From contig WNEB01000079.1 in NCBI GenBank assembly GCA_009914575.1, positions 1 through 6,772 on the forward strand: a stretch of DNA of 6,772 nt. The letters are read 5' to 3'. The notes beneath the pieces are model-generated. The model was given only the letters and a program-made list of their open reading frames with translations, ran no database searches and was not told the DNA's origin. Positions 1 to 5,843 of this stretch are shown here, piece after piece. The stretch comes from Burkholderia gladioli (GTDB lineage Bacteria; Pseudomonadota; Gammaproteobacteria; Burkholderiales; Burkholderiaceae). How positions within the stretch are numbered: position 1 is the first letter of the stretch; each line of letters begins with the position of its first letter. Position numbers and translations under genes: made by a program.

Positions 1-252
1 ATGCCCGGTGCGGCGTGGCGTAATGGCGCGGTTGATGCAATTGCCCGTGACGGTCGTCGAGAATGGAAGCAAGACAGTGGCTACCACCGGCGATCGCTTG
101 CCGAGAATGCGATGTATCGGTTCAAGATCCTCACCGGCAACTGTCTCTGGGCGCGTCACATCGACTCGCAGGCGACCGAGGTCTCCGTTCGCGTCGGCGT
201 CATCAACCGTATGGCGGGCCTCGCTCGTCCGCAATCCGTTCGTATCGCCTGA
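1..252 (+). CDS. IS5-family transposase, C-terminal fragment (5' end outside the window)
   Basis: This is the DDE transposase of the IS at the left edge. About 83 C-terminal residues are visible and the frame is open to position 1, so the real start lies upstream. The ATG at position 1 is probably an internal codon. Residues 27-41 contain [16 protein letters not shown], which matches exactly the IS5-family signature Y-(2)-R-(3)-E-(6)-K; the E is the third catalytic acidic residue. The protein ends in RPQSVRIA, similar to the IS903 transposase end, and stops at TGA 250-252. No frameshift is visible in this part. Whether the element is still active cannot be judged, because the N-terminal domain and the two Asp residues are not shown. 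Confidence 0.9.
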   Translation: MPGAAWRNGAVDAIARDGRREWKQDSGYHRRSLAENAMYRFKILTGNCLWARHIDSQATEVSVRVGVINRMAGLARPQSVRIA

Positions 253-288
253 AATTATGCCCGTCGATGCTATTGCATCCTCACACTC

Positions 289-306
289 GATTTATGCAAC
301 AACGCC
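289..306 (+). repeat. Right terminal inverted repeat of the IS5-family element
   Basis: The 18 bases GATTTATGCAACAACGCC mark the outer end of the element and match the IS903-type terminal repeat in length and pattern. The partner repeat is outside the window, so the inverted-repeat pairing is inferred. If the element duplicates nine bases as IS903 does, the target copy here is CTTCCCCGA at 307-315. Confidence 0.75.
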
Positions 307-643
307 CTTCCCCGACGCCGACATCGTCTTCATCGAATCGGGCGGCGACAACCTTGCGGCCACGTTCAGCCCCGAGCTGTCGGACCTGACGATCTACGTG
401 ATCGACGTGGCCGGCGGCGAGAAGATTCCGCGCAAGGGCGGGCCCGGCATCACCAAGTCCGATCTGCTCGTGATCAACAAGACCGATCTCGCGCCGCTGG
501 TGGGCGCGAATCTCGACGTGATGGCGTCGGATACGAAGAAGATGCGCGGCGCGCGCCCGTACGTGATGACGAACCTGAAGGCGCTCGACGGCGTGGCCGA
601 CGTCATCGCGTTCATCGAGAAGAAGGGATTGCTGACGGCGTAG
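307..643 (+). pseudogene. ureG: ureG fragment: urease accessory GTPase, 5' half removed by the IS
   Basis: UreG is the GTPase that, with UreD, UreF and UreE, loads nickel into the urease active site in the cytoplasm. Only about 111 C-terminal residues remain (FPDADIVF to the stop TAG at 641-643), against roughly 205-215 in intact family members. Still visible are the conserved [17 protein letters not shown] segment, the [18 protein letters not shown] segment and the G4 guanine-recognition motif NKTD. The N-terminal P-loop and the Cys-Pro-His metal-binding motif are absent. The reading frame happens to continue upstream into the IS (to about position 8), but that part encodes nothing like UreG. 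The gene is adjacent to and convergent with waaA. The 5' half may survive left of the IS; either way, the protein made from this fragment cannot bind GTP normally. Confidence 0.9.
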
Positions 644-658
644 TGCGCCGCCCGCGAC

Positions 659-690
659 GCAGCGCGGCGGGCCTTGCGCCGCCGCGCTGC
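659..690. terminator. Strong hairpin between convergent ureG remnant and waaA
   Basis: A perfect 12-base-pair GC-rich stem is formed by 659-670 (GCAGCGCGGCGG) and 679-690 (CCGCCGCGCTGC), with an 8-base loop at 671-678. It sits 15 bases past the ureG stop and 7 bases past the waaA stop, where a bidirectional terminator for convergent genes is expected. Neither side has a T-run, so it is not a classical intrinsic terminator. It could act as a Rho-assisted or mRNA 3'-end-stabilising hairpin. Confidence 0.6.
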
Positions 691-697
691 GAAGACG

Positions 698-2035
698 TCA
701 GGCCGGTTCGTCGTCGTGTACCGCGGGCAGCAGCGCAGTGAGCACGTCCACCGTGCGCGCCGTCGCGCCGCGATGGCGCGCGGCGAACGCGGCACCGACC
801 GCGCCCATCGCGGTGCGCCGCGCCGGATCGGCGAACAGCGCGTCGAGCGCCGCCGCCAAGGCTTCGGGATCCTGAACCTGCTCGACCGCGCCCGCGGCCA
901 CCGCATCGGCCGTCGCCTGCGTGAAGTTGAACACGTGCGGCCCGATCAGCACCGGCACGCCCACGGCGCACGCCTCGATCAGATTCTGGCCGCCAAGCGG
1001 CAACAGGCTGCCGCCGATGAACGCCGCGTCGGTCGCCGCGTAATACGCGCCCAGCTCGCCCATCGAATCGCCGAGCAGCACCGCGACCTCGGTCGGCACC
1101 GGCTCGCTCGCGCCGCTGGCCGCGGTCGCCGCGCCCGGCGGCCACAGCGCCGAGCGGCGCGCCACCGCGTACCCCTCGCGCTCGGCCAGCGCGGCCACGT
1201 CGTCGAAGCGCTGCGGATGACGCGGCACCAGCATCAGCAGCGCGCCCGGCGTCTTCATGGTCGCGAACGCGCGCAACACCAGCGCCTCCTCGCCCTCGCG
1301 CGTGCTGGCCGCCACCCACACCGACCGCGCGCCGATCGCCTCGCGCCAGGCACGGCCGCGCGCGGCCAGTTCGGGCGGCGTGGTCATGTCGAACTTGAGG
1401 TTGCCGAGCACGGCCACGTTGCGCGCGCCGAGCGCGCCGAGCCGCTCCGCATCGGCCGGGCTTTGCGCGAGCACGCGCGAGAACCCGCCGAACACCTCGC
1501 GCACGACCGGGCCGAAGCGCGAGGCGCGCCGGAACGAACGCGCCGACATGCGACCGTTGGTCAGCACAAGCGGCACGTCGGCGCGCCGGCATTCGTCGAT
1601 CAGCGTGGGCCACACCTCGGTTTCCATCACGAGGCCGAGCGTGGGGCGCCACGCGCGCAGGAAGCGGCGCACCAGATGCGGCATGTCGTACGGCAGATAG
1701 CAGCGCAGCACGCGCGCGCCGAACAGCTGCTCGCCGGCGGCACGACCGCCCGGCGTCATGTGCGTGATCAGCAGCTTCGCGTCGGGCCGCGCCGCCAGCA
1801 GCGCGTCGATCAGCGGCTGCGCCGCGCGCGTCTCGCCGACCGACACCGCATGCACCCAGATCAGCGGCGCCGGATCGTCCGGACCGCGCAGCGCGCGCAT
1901 GGCCGGCCCGACATGCCCGAACCGCTCGCCGATATGCTCGCGATAGCCGCGTTCGCGAAGCGAACGCCACATCAGACGCAGCACCGCGGCGGGCGCGACG
2001 ATCCACCAAAGCGCGCGATACACCGCTCTCAACAC
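698..2035 (-). CDS. waaA: 3-deoxy-D-manno-octulosonic acid (Kdo) transferase WaaA/KdtA
   Basis: WaaA is a GT30 glycosyltransferase at the cytoplasmic face of the inner membrane. It transfers Kdo from CMP-Kdo to the tetra-acylated lipid A precursor, the first step of LPS core assembly. The 445-residue product has a hydrophobic N-terminal anchor (about residues 9-24, WWIVAPAAV) and the family motif HAVSVGE at 62-68, whose Glu68 is the expected catalytic base. METEVWP (138-144), GNLKFD (211-216), PRHPQRF (271-277), LGDSMGEL (321-328) and GGSLLPLGGQNLIEA (341-355) form the donor-binding C-terminal fold. It is slightly longer than the usual 420-430 residues because of an Ala/Pro/Ser-rich linker near 299-315. 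The GTG start at 2035 gives V-LRAVYRALWW, which aligns with the usual family start; TTG at 2032 is an alternative. No good Shine-Dalgarno lies at normal spacing (GGAG is 17 bases away). The frame stays open upstream to 2566, but there it is antisense-frame noise over kdoO. It is the last gene of the block, 38 bases after kdoO, and is probably cotranscribed. Confidence 0.93.
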   Translation of the reverse strand: MLRAVYRALWWIVAPAAVLRLMWRSLRERGYREHIGERFGHVGPAMRALRGPDDPAPLIWVHAVSVGETRAAQPLIDALLAARPDAKLLITHMTPGGRAAGEQLFGARVLRCYLPYDMPHLVRRFLRAWRPTLGLVMETEVWPTLIDECRRADVPLVLTNGRMSARSFRRASRFGPVVREVFGGFSRVLAQSPADAERLGALGARNVAVLGNLKFDMTTPPELAARGRAWREAIGARSVWVAASTREGEEALVLRAFATMKTPGALLMLVPRHPQRFDDVAALAEREGYAVARRSALWPPGAATAASGASEPVPTEVAVLLGDSMGELGAYYAATDAAFIGGSLLPLGGQNLIEACAVGVPVLIGPHVFNFTQATADAVAAGAVEQVQDPEALAAALDALFADPARRTAMGAVGAAFAARHRGATARTVDVLTALLPAVHDDEPA

Positions 2036-2073
2036 GACACCACCGTGATCTGCTCCGTGCCTTGCGCGACCGC

Positions 2074-2982
2074 TCAGACGAGCGCGCGCCGCTGCAGCCG
2101 CTCGAGAATGCCGAGCGGTGCGCATTCCGGTCGCGCCATCGCGCCGACCGGCAGGAAAAACGTCTGTTCCATCATGAACTGCCCCGACATCACCGCGTGC
2201 GAAGTCTGATCCGAGAAGCAGATCCAGACGCAGCCCGGCGGGAACGGCATGGTTTGCTGCGGGCAATCCTGCTGATAGCCGAGGTCGGCCTTCATCGCGT
2301 CGTGCAGATGCAGCATCAGATGGTCGTAGGCGCTGCGTTTCGACTTCGTGACGTGCAGCAGGTTCAGCAGCCACGCCGAGCCCGGCAGCTGCGGGCGGAT
2401 CGACGGCAGGAAGCGCTTGGCGACATCCTCGAACGGCTCGCCGACGCGCCACACGCGCGGCACGCCGTTCGGGTTCACGTTCGCGAACACGCGCAGGATG
2501 CGCTCGCCGTAGTTGGGCCGCGACGGGAACGCGTCGACGTGCAGCCGGCTGTCGTCCTTGCGCCACGAGGTTTCGCGCGTCTCGACCTGGCGCAGCCGCA
2601 GGCTGGTGGGCGCGACGCGCATCTTGCCGCGATATTCGGGGAACAGGCCGTCGACGAGCGCGACCGCCTGCTGCTGATAGCGCGCCACCAGCGCGCGCAC
2701 GGCCGATTGCGTGACGGCGTAGCCGAGCACGCCGGCGATCGCGCCGCCGTTCGGCGCGAGGCTGATGTTCTTGCGCTGCGGATCGGCCAGCGCCGGATCG
2801 AGCAGCGCTTCCTCGCCGCCCTCGATCGCGAACCGCAGGTTCGGGAAATACAGCACCTTGCCGGTTTCGACCGCCGCCAGCAGTTGCTCGCGCGGCAGGG
2901 ACAGCTGCTGCCCGTGCCAGTCGGCCGATTCGATATCGAGGATCTGGGATCCGGGCTGCGCGCCCGGCAGGGATTCGGTCAT
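2074..2982 (-). CDS. kdoO: Kdo 3-hydroxylase KdoO (Fe(II)/2-oxoglutarate dioxygenase)
   Basis: KdoO hydroxylates carbon 3 of the outer Kdo in lipid A-Kdo2, giving D-glycero-D-talo-oct-2-ulosonic acid (Ko). This was described for Burkholderia ambifaria and Yersinia pestis enzymes. It uses Fe(II), O2 and 2-oxoglutarate and acts after WaaA. The 302-residue protein shows the non-haem iron triad HxD...H as His148-Val-Asp150 (in SRLHVDAFPSRP) and His262 (in SDQTSHAVMSGQ). A basic and polar stretch follows that could bind 2-oxoglutarate. No signal peptide or membrane segment is seen, consistent with a cytosolic enzyme. The ATG at 2980-2982 is 10 bases after the waaC stop, with only a weak GGTG-like ribosome site, so translational coupling to waaC is likely. 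Its position between waaC and waaA supports the role in inner-core modification. Confidence comes from recalled family resemblance plus the triad and context. Confidence 0.87.
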   Translation of the reverse strand: MTESLPGAQPGSQILDIESADWHGQQLSLPREQLLAAVETGKVLYFPNLRFAIEGGEEALLDPALADPQRKNISLAPNGGAIAGVLGYAVTQSAVRALVARYQQQAVALVDGLFPEYRGKMRVAPTSLRLRQVETRETSWRKDDSRLHVDAFPSRPNYGERILRVFANVNPNGVPRVWRVGEPFEDVAKRFLPSIRPQLPGSAWLLNLLHVTKSKRSAYDHLMLHLHDAMKADLGYQQDCPQQTMPFPPGCVWICFSDQTSHAVMSGQFMMEQTFFLPVGAMARPECAPLGILERLQRRALV

Positions 2983-2992
2983 GATCGCACCG

Positions 2993-3988
2993 TTACAGGA
3001 GGCCGAACGACGCGAGCGCGCCCTTCACCTGAGACAGGGTGGGCGGCGCGCCGGCCGAGCCGAGATTGACGACGTTCGGCGACCAGTAGCCGCCCGTGCG
3101 CCACGCGGTCGCGAAATTGTACAGTTCGACGGTGGGCCGCTTGAGCGCCGCGGCGATATGCACGAGGCCCGTATCCACGCCCACGGTGGCCGCCGCGCCG
3201 TCTATCAGCCCGACCACGGCGGGCAGCGACAGCTTCGGCGGCACGATCGCGACCGCGCCGAACTCCTTCGCAAGCCGCTCGCTGGTTGCGCGCTCGGCTT
3301 CGCTGCCCCACGGCAGCACCAGCGACGCGCCGCGCCGCACCAGCGTCTGGCCCAGCTCGATCCAGGCGGCGTCGGGCCATTGCTTGTCGGCGCGGGACGT
3401 CGCGTGGACGAAGACGACGTAGGGTACCAGAAGATTCAGATCGGTCGCGGCGAGTGCCCGCGCGGCCTGATGCGTATCAAGGCCGAACTCGAGTTCGCCC
3501 TCGGGCGCCGGCGCCGGATCGCCGAGCGCGGCCGCCACCAGCTGGCGCGAGCGCTCGACCACATGGGTGCGCGGCGCGATCGGCACGCGGCGGCGGTAGA
3601 AGAAGCGCGCCGGCCATTCGTAGCCGGCGCCGTCGGTGCGATTGCCGAGCCCGACCAGCGGGCCGCGGGCCCAGCTCGCCACCCAGGCGCTCTTGATCAG
3701 GCCCTGGCAGTCGATCACGAGGTCGTAATGTTCGCCGGCGATCTGGCGGCGGAAGGCGCGGATCTCGCGCCAGGGCTGCGCGCTGCCGAGCGACTTGCGC
3801 CAGCGCCGCAGCGAGAACGGCAGCACGCGGCGCACGCCGCGCACGAGCTTCACGAGCTCGACGAAGCCTTCCTCGACGAGCCAGTCGATCTGCGCGTCCG
3901 GATGGCGCCGGTGGATGTCGGCGATCACCGGCATGTTGTGCACGACGTCGCCAAGCGACGACACGCGCACGATCAGAATTTTTTGCAC
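2993..3988 (-). CDS. waaC: Lipopolysaccharide heptosyltransferase I (WaaC/RfaC)
   Basis: WaaC is a GT9 enzyme that transfers L-glycero-D-manno-heptose from the ADP-activated sugar to Kdo, the first heptose of the inner core, on the cytoplasmic side of the inner membrane. The 331-residue product has the family N-terminus QKILIVRVSSLGDVVHNMP, with Asp13 as the likely catalytic residue. It also has FVHATSRADKQWP (193-205, with the conserved Lys202) and the donor-binding signature GVDTGLVHIAAAL (270-282). The length matches the family. The GTG at 3986-3988 is chosen because family members begin with MxKILIVR exactly there. A TTG at 4024 would add 12 residues (GPYRPVPVFFS and flanks) that look non-coding. 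The ribosome site is poor; upstream is a T-run and a cluster of inverted repeats. It is the first gene of the compact waaC-kdoO-waaA run, separated from manB by 162 bases. Confidence 0.93.
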   Translation of the reverse strand: MQKILIVRVSSLGDVVHNMPVIADIHRRHPDAQIDWLVEEGFVELVKLVRGVRRVLPFSLRRWRKSLGSAQPWREIRAFRRQIAGEHYDLVIDCQGLIKSAWVASWARGPLVGLGNRTDGAGYEWPARFFYRRRVPIAPRTHVVERSRQLVAAALGDPAPAPEGELEFGLDTHQAARALAATDLNLLVPYVVFVHATSRADKQWPDAAWIELGQTLVRRGASLVLPWGSEAERATSERLAKEFGAVAIVPPKLSLPAVVGLIDGAAATVGVDTGLVHIAAALKRPTVELYNFATAWRTGGYWSPNVVNLGSAGAPPTLSQVKGALASFGLL

Positions 3989-4025
3989 GCTGAAAAAAAC
4001 CGGGACAGGCCGGTACGGACCCAAA

Positions 4026-4044
4026 GACGCGATTTTATCGCGTC
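4026..4044 (-). promoter_or_regulatory. Inverted repeat in the waaC leader (terminator, operator or -10 region)
   Basis: A perfect 8-base inverted repeat GACGCGAT / ATCGCGTC flanks a TTT centre on the plus strand (4026-4033 and 4037-4044). In the direction of manB and waaC transcription the hairpin is followed by TTTGGG, so it could end manB transcripts. The same element contains TAAAAT on the minus strand (4032-4037), a five-of-six match to a -10 box 44 bases before the waaC start. No good -35 lies 16-18 bases further upstream. The repeat is seen; its role is not decided. Confidence 0.4.
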
Positions 4045-4052
4045 GGCGGGCT

Positions 4053-4070
4053 TATCCCGTAAACGGGATA
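4053..4070 (-). promoter_or_regulatory. 18-base palindrome upstream of waaC
   Basis: TATCCCGTAAACGGGATA is an exact two-fold palindrome with arms TATCCCGT and ACGGGATA around AA. Its tight centre is more typical of a dimeric regulator site than of an RNA hairpin. If TAAAAT at 4032-4037 is a -10 box, this palindrome would cover the -35 position, as an operator would. No regulator is identified. Confidence 0.35.
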
Positions 4071-4109
4071 CGGCGGAAGGATTCGGGAAGGCACGAAGCG
4101 GGCGCGAAC

Positions 4110-4137
4110 CGGAGCGGTCGCACGGCGGGCCGCTCCG
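4110..4137 (-). terminator. Hairpin just downstream of manB
   Basis: CGGAGCGG (4110-4117) pairs with CCGCTCCG (4130-4137). One G-T and one C-G pair extend the stem inward, leaving an 8-base loop. It begins 13 bases after the manB stop (TAA at 4151-4153), the usual place for a transcription end or 3'-stabilising structure. There is no T-run on the minus strand after it, so intrinsic termination is uncertain. Confidence 0.45.
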
Positions 4138-4150
4138 TTGCCCTGCCCGC

Positions 4151-5545
4151 TTAGAACGGCAGCTTGGCGTCGGGCTTCGCGGTCGTCAGCGCGCGGCGGA
4201 AATCGTCCTGGATGCGCGCCAGCGCTTCGGCGGTATTCGCCTCGAAGCGCAGCACCACGACCGGCGTGGTGTTCGACGAACGCGCGAGGCCGAAGCCGTC
4301 CGGATATTCGACGCGCAGGCCGTCGATCGTGACGATCTCGTCGGCGCCGTCGAACTTGGCGTTCGCGCGCAGTTTCTCGATCAGCGCGACGTTCTCGCCT
4401 TCCTCGAGCTTCAGTTGCAGCTCGGGCGTCGATTCCGCGTTCGGCAGGCCGTTGAGCAGCGCGCTCGGGTCGGTCTCGCGGGCCAGGATCTCGAGCAGGC
4501 GCGCGCCGGTGTAGAGGCCGTCGTCGAAGCCGTACCAGCGATCCTTGAAGAACACGTGGCCGCTCATCTCGCCGGCCAGCGGGGCGCCGGTTTCGCGCAG
4601 CTTGGCCTTCACGAGCGAGTGGCCCGTCTTCCACATCAGCGGTTCGCCGCCCTTCTCGCGGATCCACAGCGCCAGGTTGCGCGTGCACTTCACGTCGTAG
4701 ATGATCTGCGCGCCCGGGTTGCGCGACAGCACTTCCTCGGCGAACAGCATCATCTGGCGATCCGGGTAGATGATCTGGCCGTCCTTCGTGACGACGCCGA
4801 GGCGGTCGCCGTCGCCGTCGAACGCGAAGCCGATCTCGGCATCGGTTTTCTTCAGCGCGCGGATCACGTCCTGGAGGTTTTGCGGGCGCGCCGGATCCGG
4901 GTGGTGGTTCGGGAACGTGCCGTCGATTTCGGTGAACAGTTCGACCAGCTCGCAGCCGAGCGCCTTGAACAGGCGCGGCGCGAGTTCGCCGGCCACGCCG
5001 TTGCCGGGATCGACGACGATCTTCAGCGGGCGCGCGAGCTTGATGTCGCCGACGATGCGCTGCAGGTAGGCGTCCGCCACGTCGTGCTGCTCGTAGCTGC
5101 CGCTGCCTTCGGAGAACTTGCCCTCGACGATGCGGCGGTACAGCGCCTGGATCTGCTCGCCGTAGATCGCCGCGCCGCGCAGCACCATCTTGAAGCCGTT
5201 GTAGTCGGGCGGATTGTGGCTGCCCGTCACGACGATGCACGAATCGACGCGACGCTCGCCGCCGGCCAGCAGCAGCGGCACGCTGGCCGCGAAGTAGCCG
5301 ACCGGCGTCGGCACCATGCCGACGTCGACCACATCCACGCCTGCCGCGCGCAGGCCGTCCGACAGCGCGCCGATCAGTTCCGGGCCGGACAGGCGACCGT
5401 CGCGCGCCACCACCACGGCGTCGCCGCCCTGGGCGCGCACTTCGCTGCCGAATGCCTGGCCGATGGAGCCGGCGGTGGCCGCATCGAGCGTCTTGCCGAT
5501 CACACCGCGAATGTCGTACGCCTTGAAAATGGATTGGGAAATCAT
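4151..5545 (-). CDS. manB: Phosphomannomutase/phosphoglucomutase (ManB/AlgC family)
   Basis: This alpha-D-phosphohexomutase interconverts mannose-6-P and mannose-1-P, and probably glucose-6-P and glucose-1-P, in the cytoplasm. It feeds nucleotide sugars to LPS and exopolysaccharide. The 464-residue product matches Pseudomonas AlgC in length and motif position. The catalytic phosphoserine loop is VVTGSHNPPDYNGFKM, with Ser109. The Mg2+ loop DGDGDR is at 243-248, the sugar-specificity loop GEMSGH at 325-330, and the phosphate-binding loop RSSNTTP at 422-428. The ATG at 5543-5545 begins MISQSIFKAYDIRG as in the family, and GAGAG at spacing of about 8 provides a ribosome site. The open frame upstream to 5671 has no family match and is rejected. 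The minus-strand block of core-LPS genes follows 162 bases downstream. The gene is undamaged, unlike the divergent neighbour. algC or pgm naming is equally defensible. Confidence 0.94.
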   Translation of the reverse strand: MISQSIFKAYDIRGVIGKTLDAATAGSIGQAFGSEVRAQGGDAVVVARDGRLSGPELIGALSDGLRAAGVDVVDVGMVPTPVGYFAASVPLLLAGGERRVDSCIVVTGSHNPPDYNGFKMVLRGAAIYGEQIQALYRRIVEGKFSEGSGSYEQHDVADAYLQRIVGDIKLARPLKIVVDPGNGVAGELAPRLFKALGCELVELFTEIDGTFPNHHPDPARPQNLQDVIRALKKTDAEIGFAFDGDGDRLGVVTKDGQIIYPDRQMMLFAEEVLSRNPGAQIIYDVKCTRNLALWIREKGGEPLMWKTGHSLVKAKLRETGAPLAGEMSGHVFFKDRWYGFDDGLYTGARLLEILARETDPSALLNGLPNAESTPELQLKLEEGENVALIEKLRANAKFDGADEIVTIDGLRVEYPDGFGLARSSNTTPVVVLRFEANTAEALARIQDDFRRALTTAKPDAKLPF

Positions 5546-5843
5546 CGATTCACTCTCTGTCGTGCTTGGAAAAATTGGCTCCGCATCGTGCACCGGCCCG
5601 ACCGGCACGCCGCCTGCGCCCGAACGGGCGGCGGCACGCTCCCCGTGAATGTCGGGTTGGAACCCGGACAACTTATAATCGCTGGTTTCGACCCGACCGC
5701 TCAGCGCGGCAGGCCGCTTACAGGCGACCGGGCTTCGACCGCAAGCCGCTCATTCTAATGCGTGGATGTTTCAGCGCCGCAAATTAGAAAATCGGCATGC
5801 CGGGCCGAACCGGCGTCGCCCCCATTTTCGTTCGAATTTTTTC
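5546..5843. other. Divergent intergenic region between manB and the flippase pseudogene
   Basis: These 298 bases hold no convincing gene. They are the 5' region for manB (leftward) and for the degraded flippase (rightward). Features seen: a bulged hairpin at 5609-5635 (GCCGC and CGCCCG pairing with CGGGCG and GCGGC around an AA turn), which would lie in the manB leader; a 14-base palindrome CGGGTTGGAACCCG at about 5653-5666; and the TATAAT described separately. The stretch 5700-5843 shows only A+T-richer DNA before the flippase start, without a clear ribosome site. Confidence 0.6.
5674..5679 (+). promoter_or_regulatory. Candidate -10 box TATAAT
   Basis: ACTTATAATCG contains a perfect TATAAT on the plus strand, about 165 bases before the flippase start. 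The core TTATAA is self-complementary, so the minus strand reads TATAAG and could serve manB, 128 bases from its start. No clear TTGACA-like -35 is present at 16-18 bases on either strand, so direction is uncertain. Confidence 0.35.

Larger units (their letters stand above)
1..306 (+). mobile_element. IS5-family insertion sequence, right-hand part (IS903-like)
   Basis: This is the right end of an insertion sequence whose left part lies outside the window. It contains the transposase C-terminus, a short 3' untranslated stretch (253-288) and an 18-base end GATTTATGCAACAACGCC at 289-306. Read inward, that end is GGCGTTGTTGCATAAATC, which closely resembles the IS903 terminal repeat (GGCTTTGTTGAATAAATC, from memory). 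The protein also ends like IS903-type transposases. From position 307 the sequence is in frame with UreG, so the junction at 306/307 is seen to within a base or two. The left terminal repeat and the target duplication cannot be seen. Family assignment is confident; the group is probable. Confidence 0.88.

Noticed and set aside
8..643. A fusion protein reading from the IS into ureG as a new gene
   Set aside because: The first 100 codons are an out-of-frame reading of the transposase DNA; the real transposase frame is the +1 frame ending at 252. No start signal supports a fusion.
612..2009. A 465-codon minus-strand open frame in another frame of waaA
   Set aside because: Arg/Ala-rich shadow of waaA with no motifs.
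674..2209. A 511-codon plus-strand open frame antisense to waaA
   Set aside because: Low-complexity Arg/His/Ala composition lying over the well-supported waaA; no family resemblance.
2036..2566. N-terminal extension of waaA
   Set aside because: It overlaps kdoO in another frame and has no similarity to WaaA; the family start aligns at 2035.
5546..5671. N-terminal 42-residue extension of manB
   Set aside because: Family members start at MISQSIFKAYDIRG, and a ribosome site is present just before that ATG.
2765..5758. A 997-codon plus-strand open frame across kdoO, waaC and manB
   Set aside because: It is antisense to three recognised genes, rich in Arg/Ala/His with no domain pattern, and is the expected by-product of high-GC codon bias.
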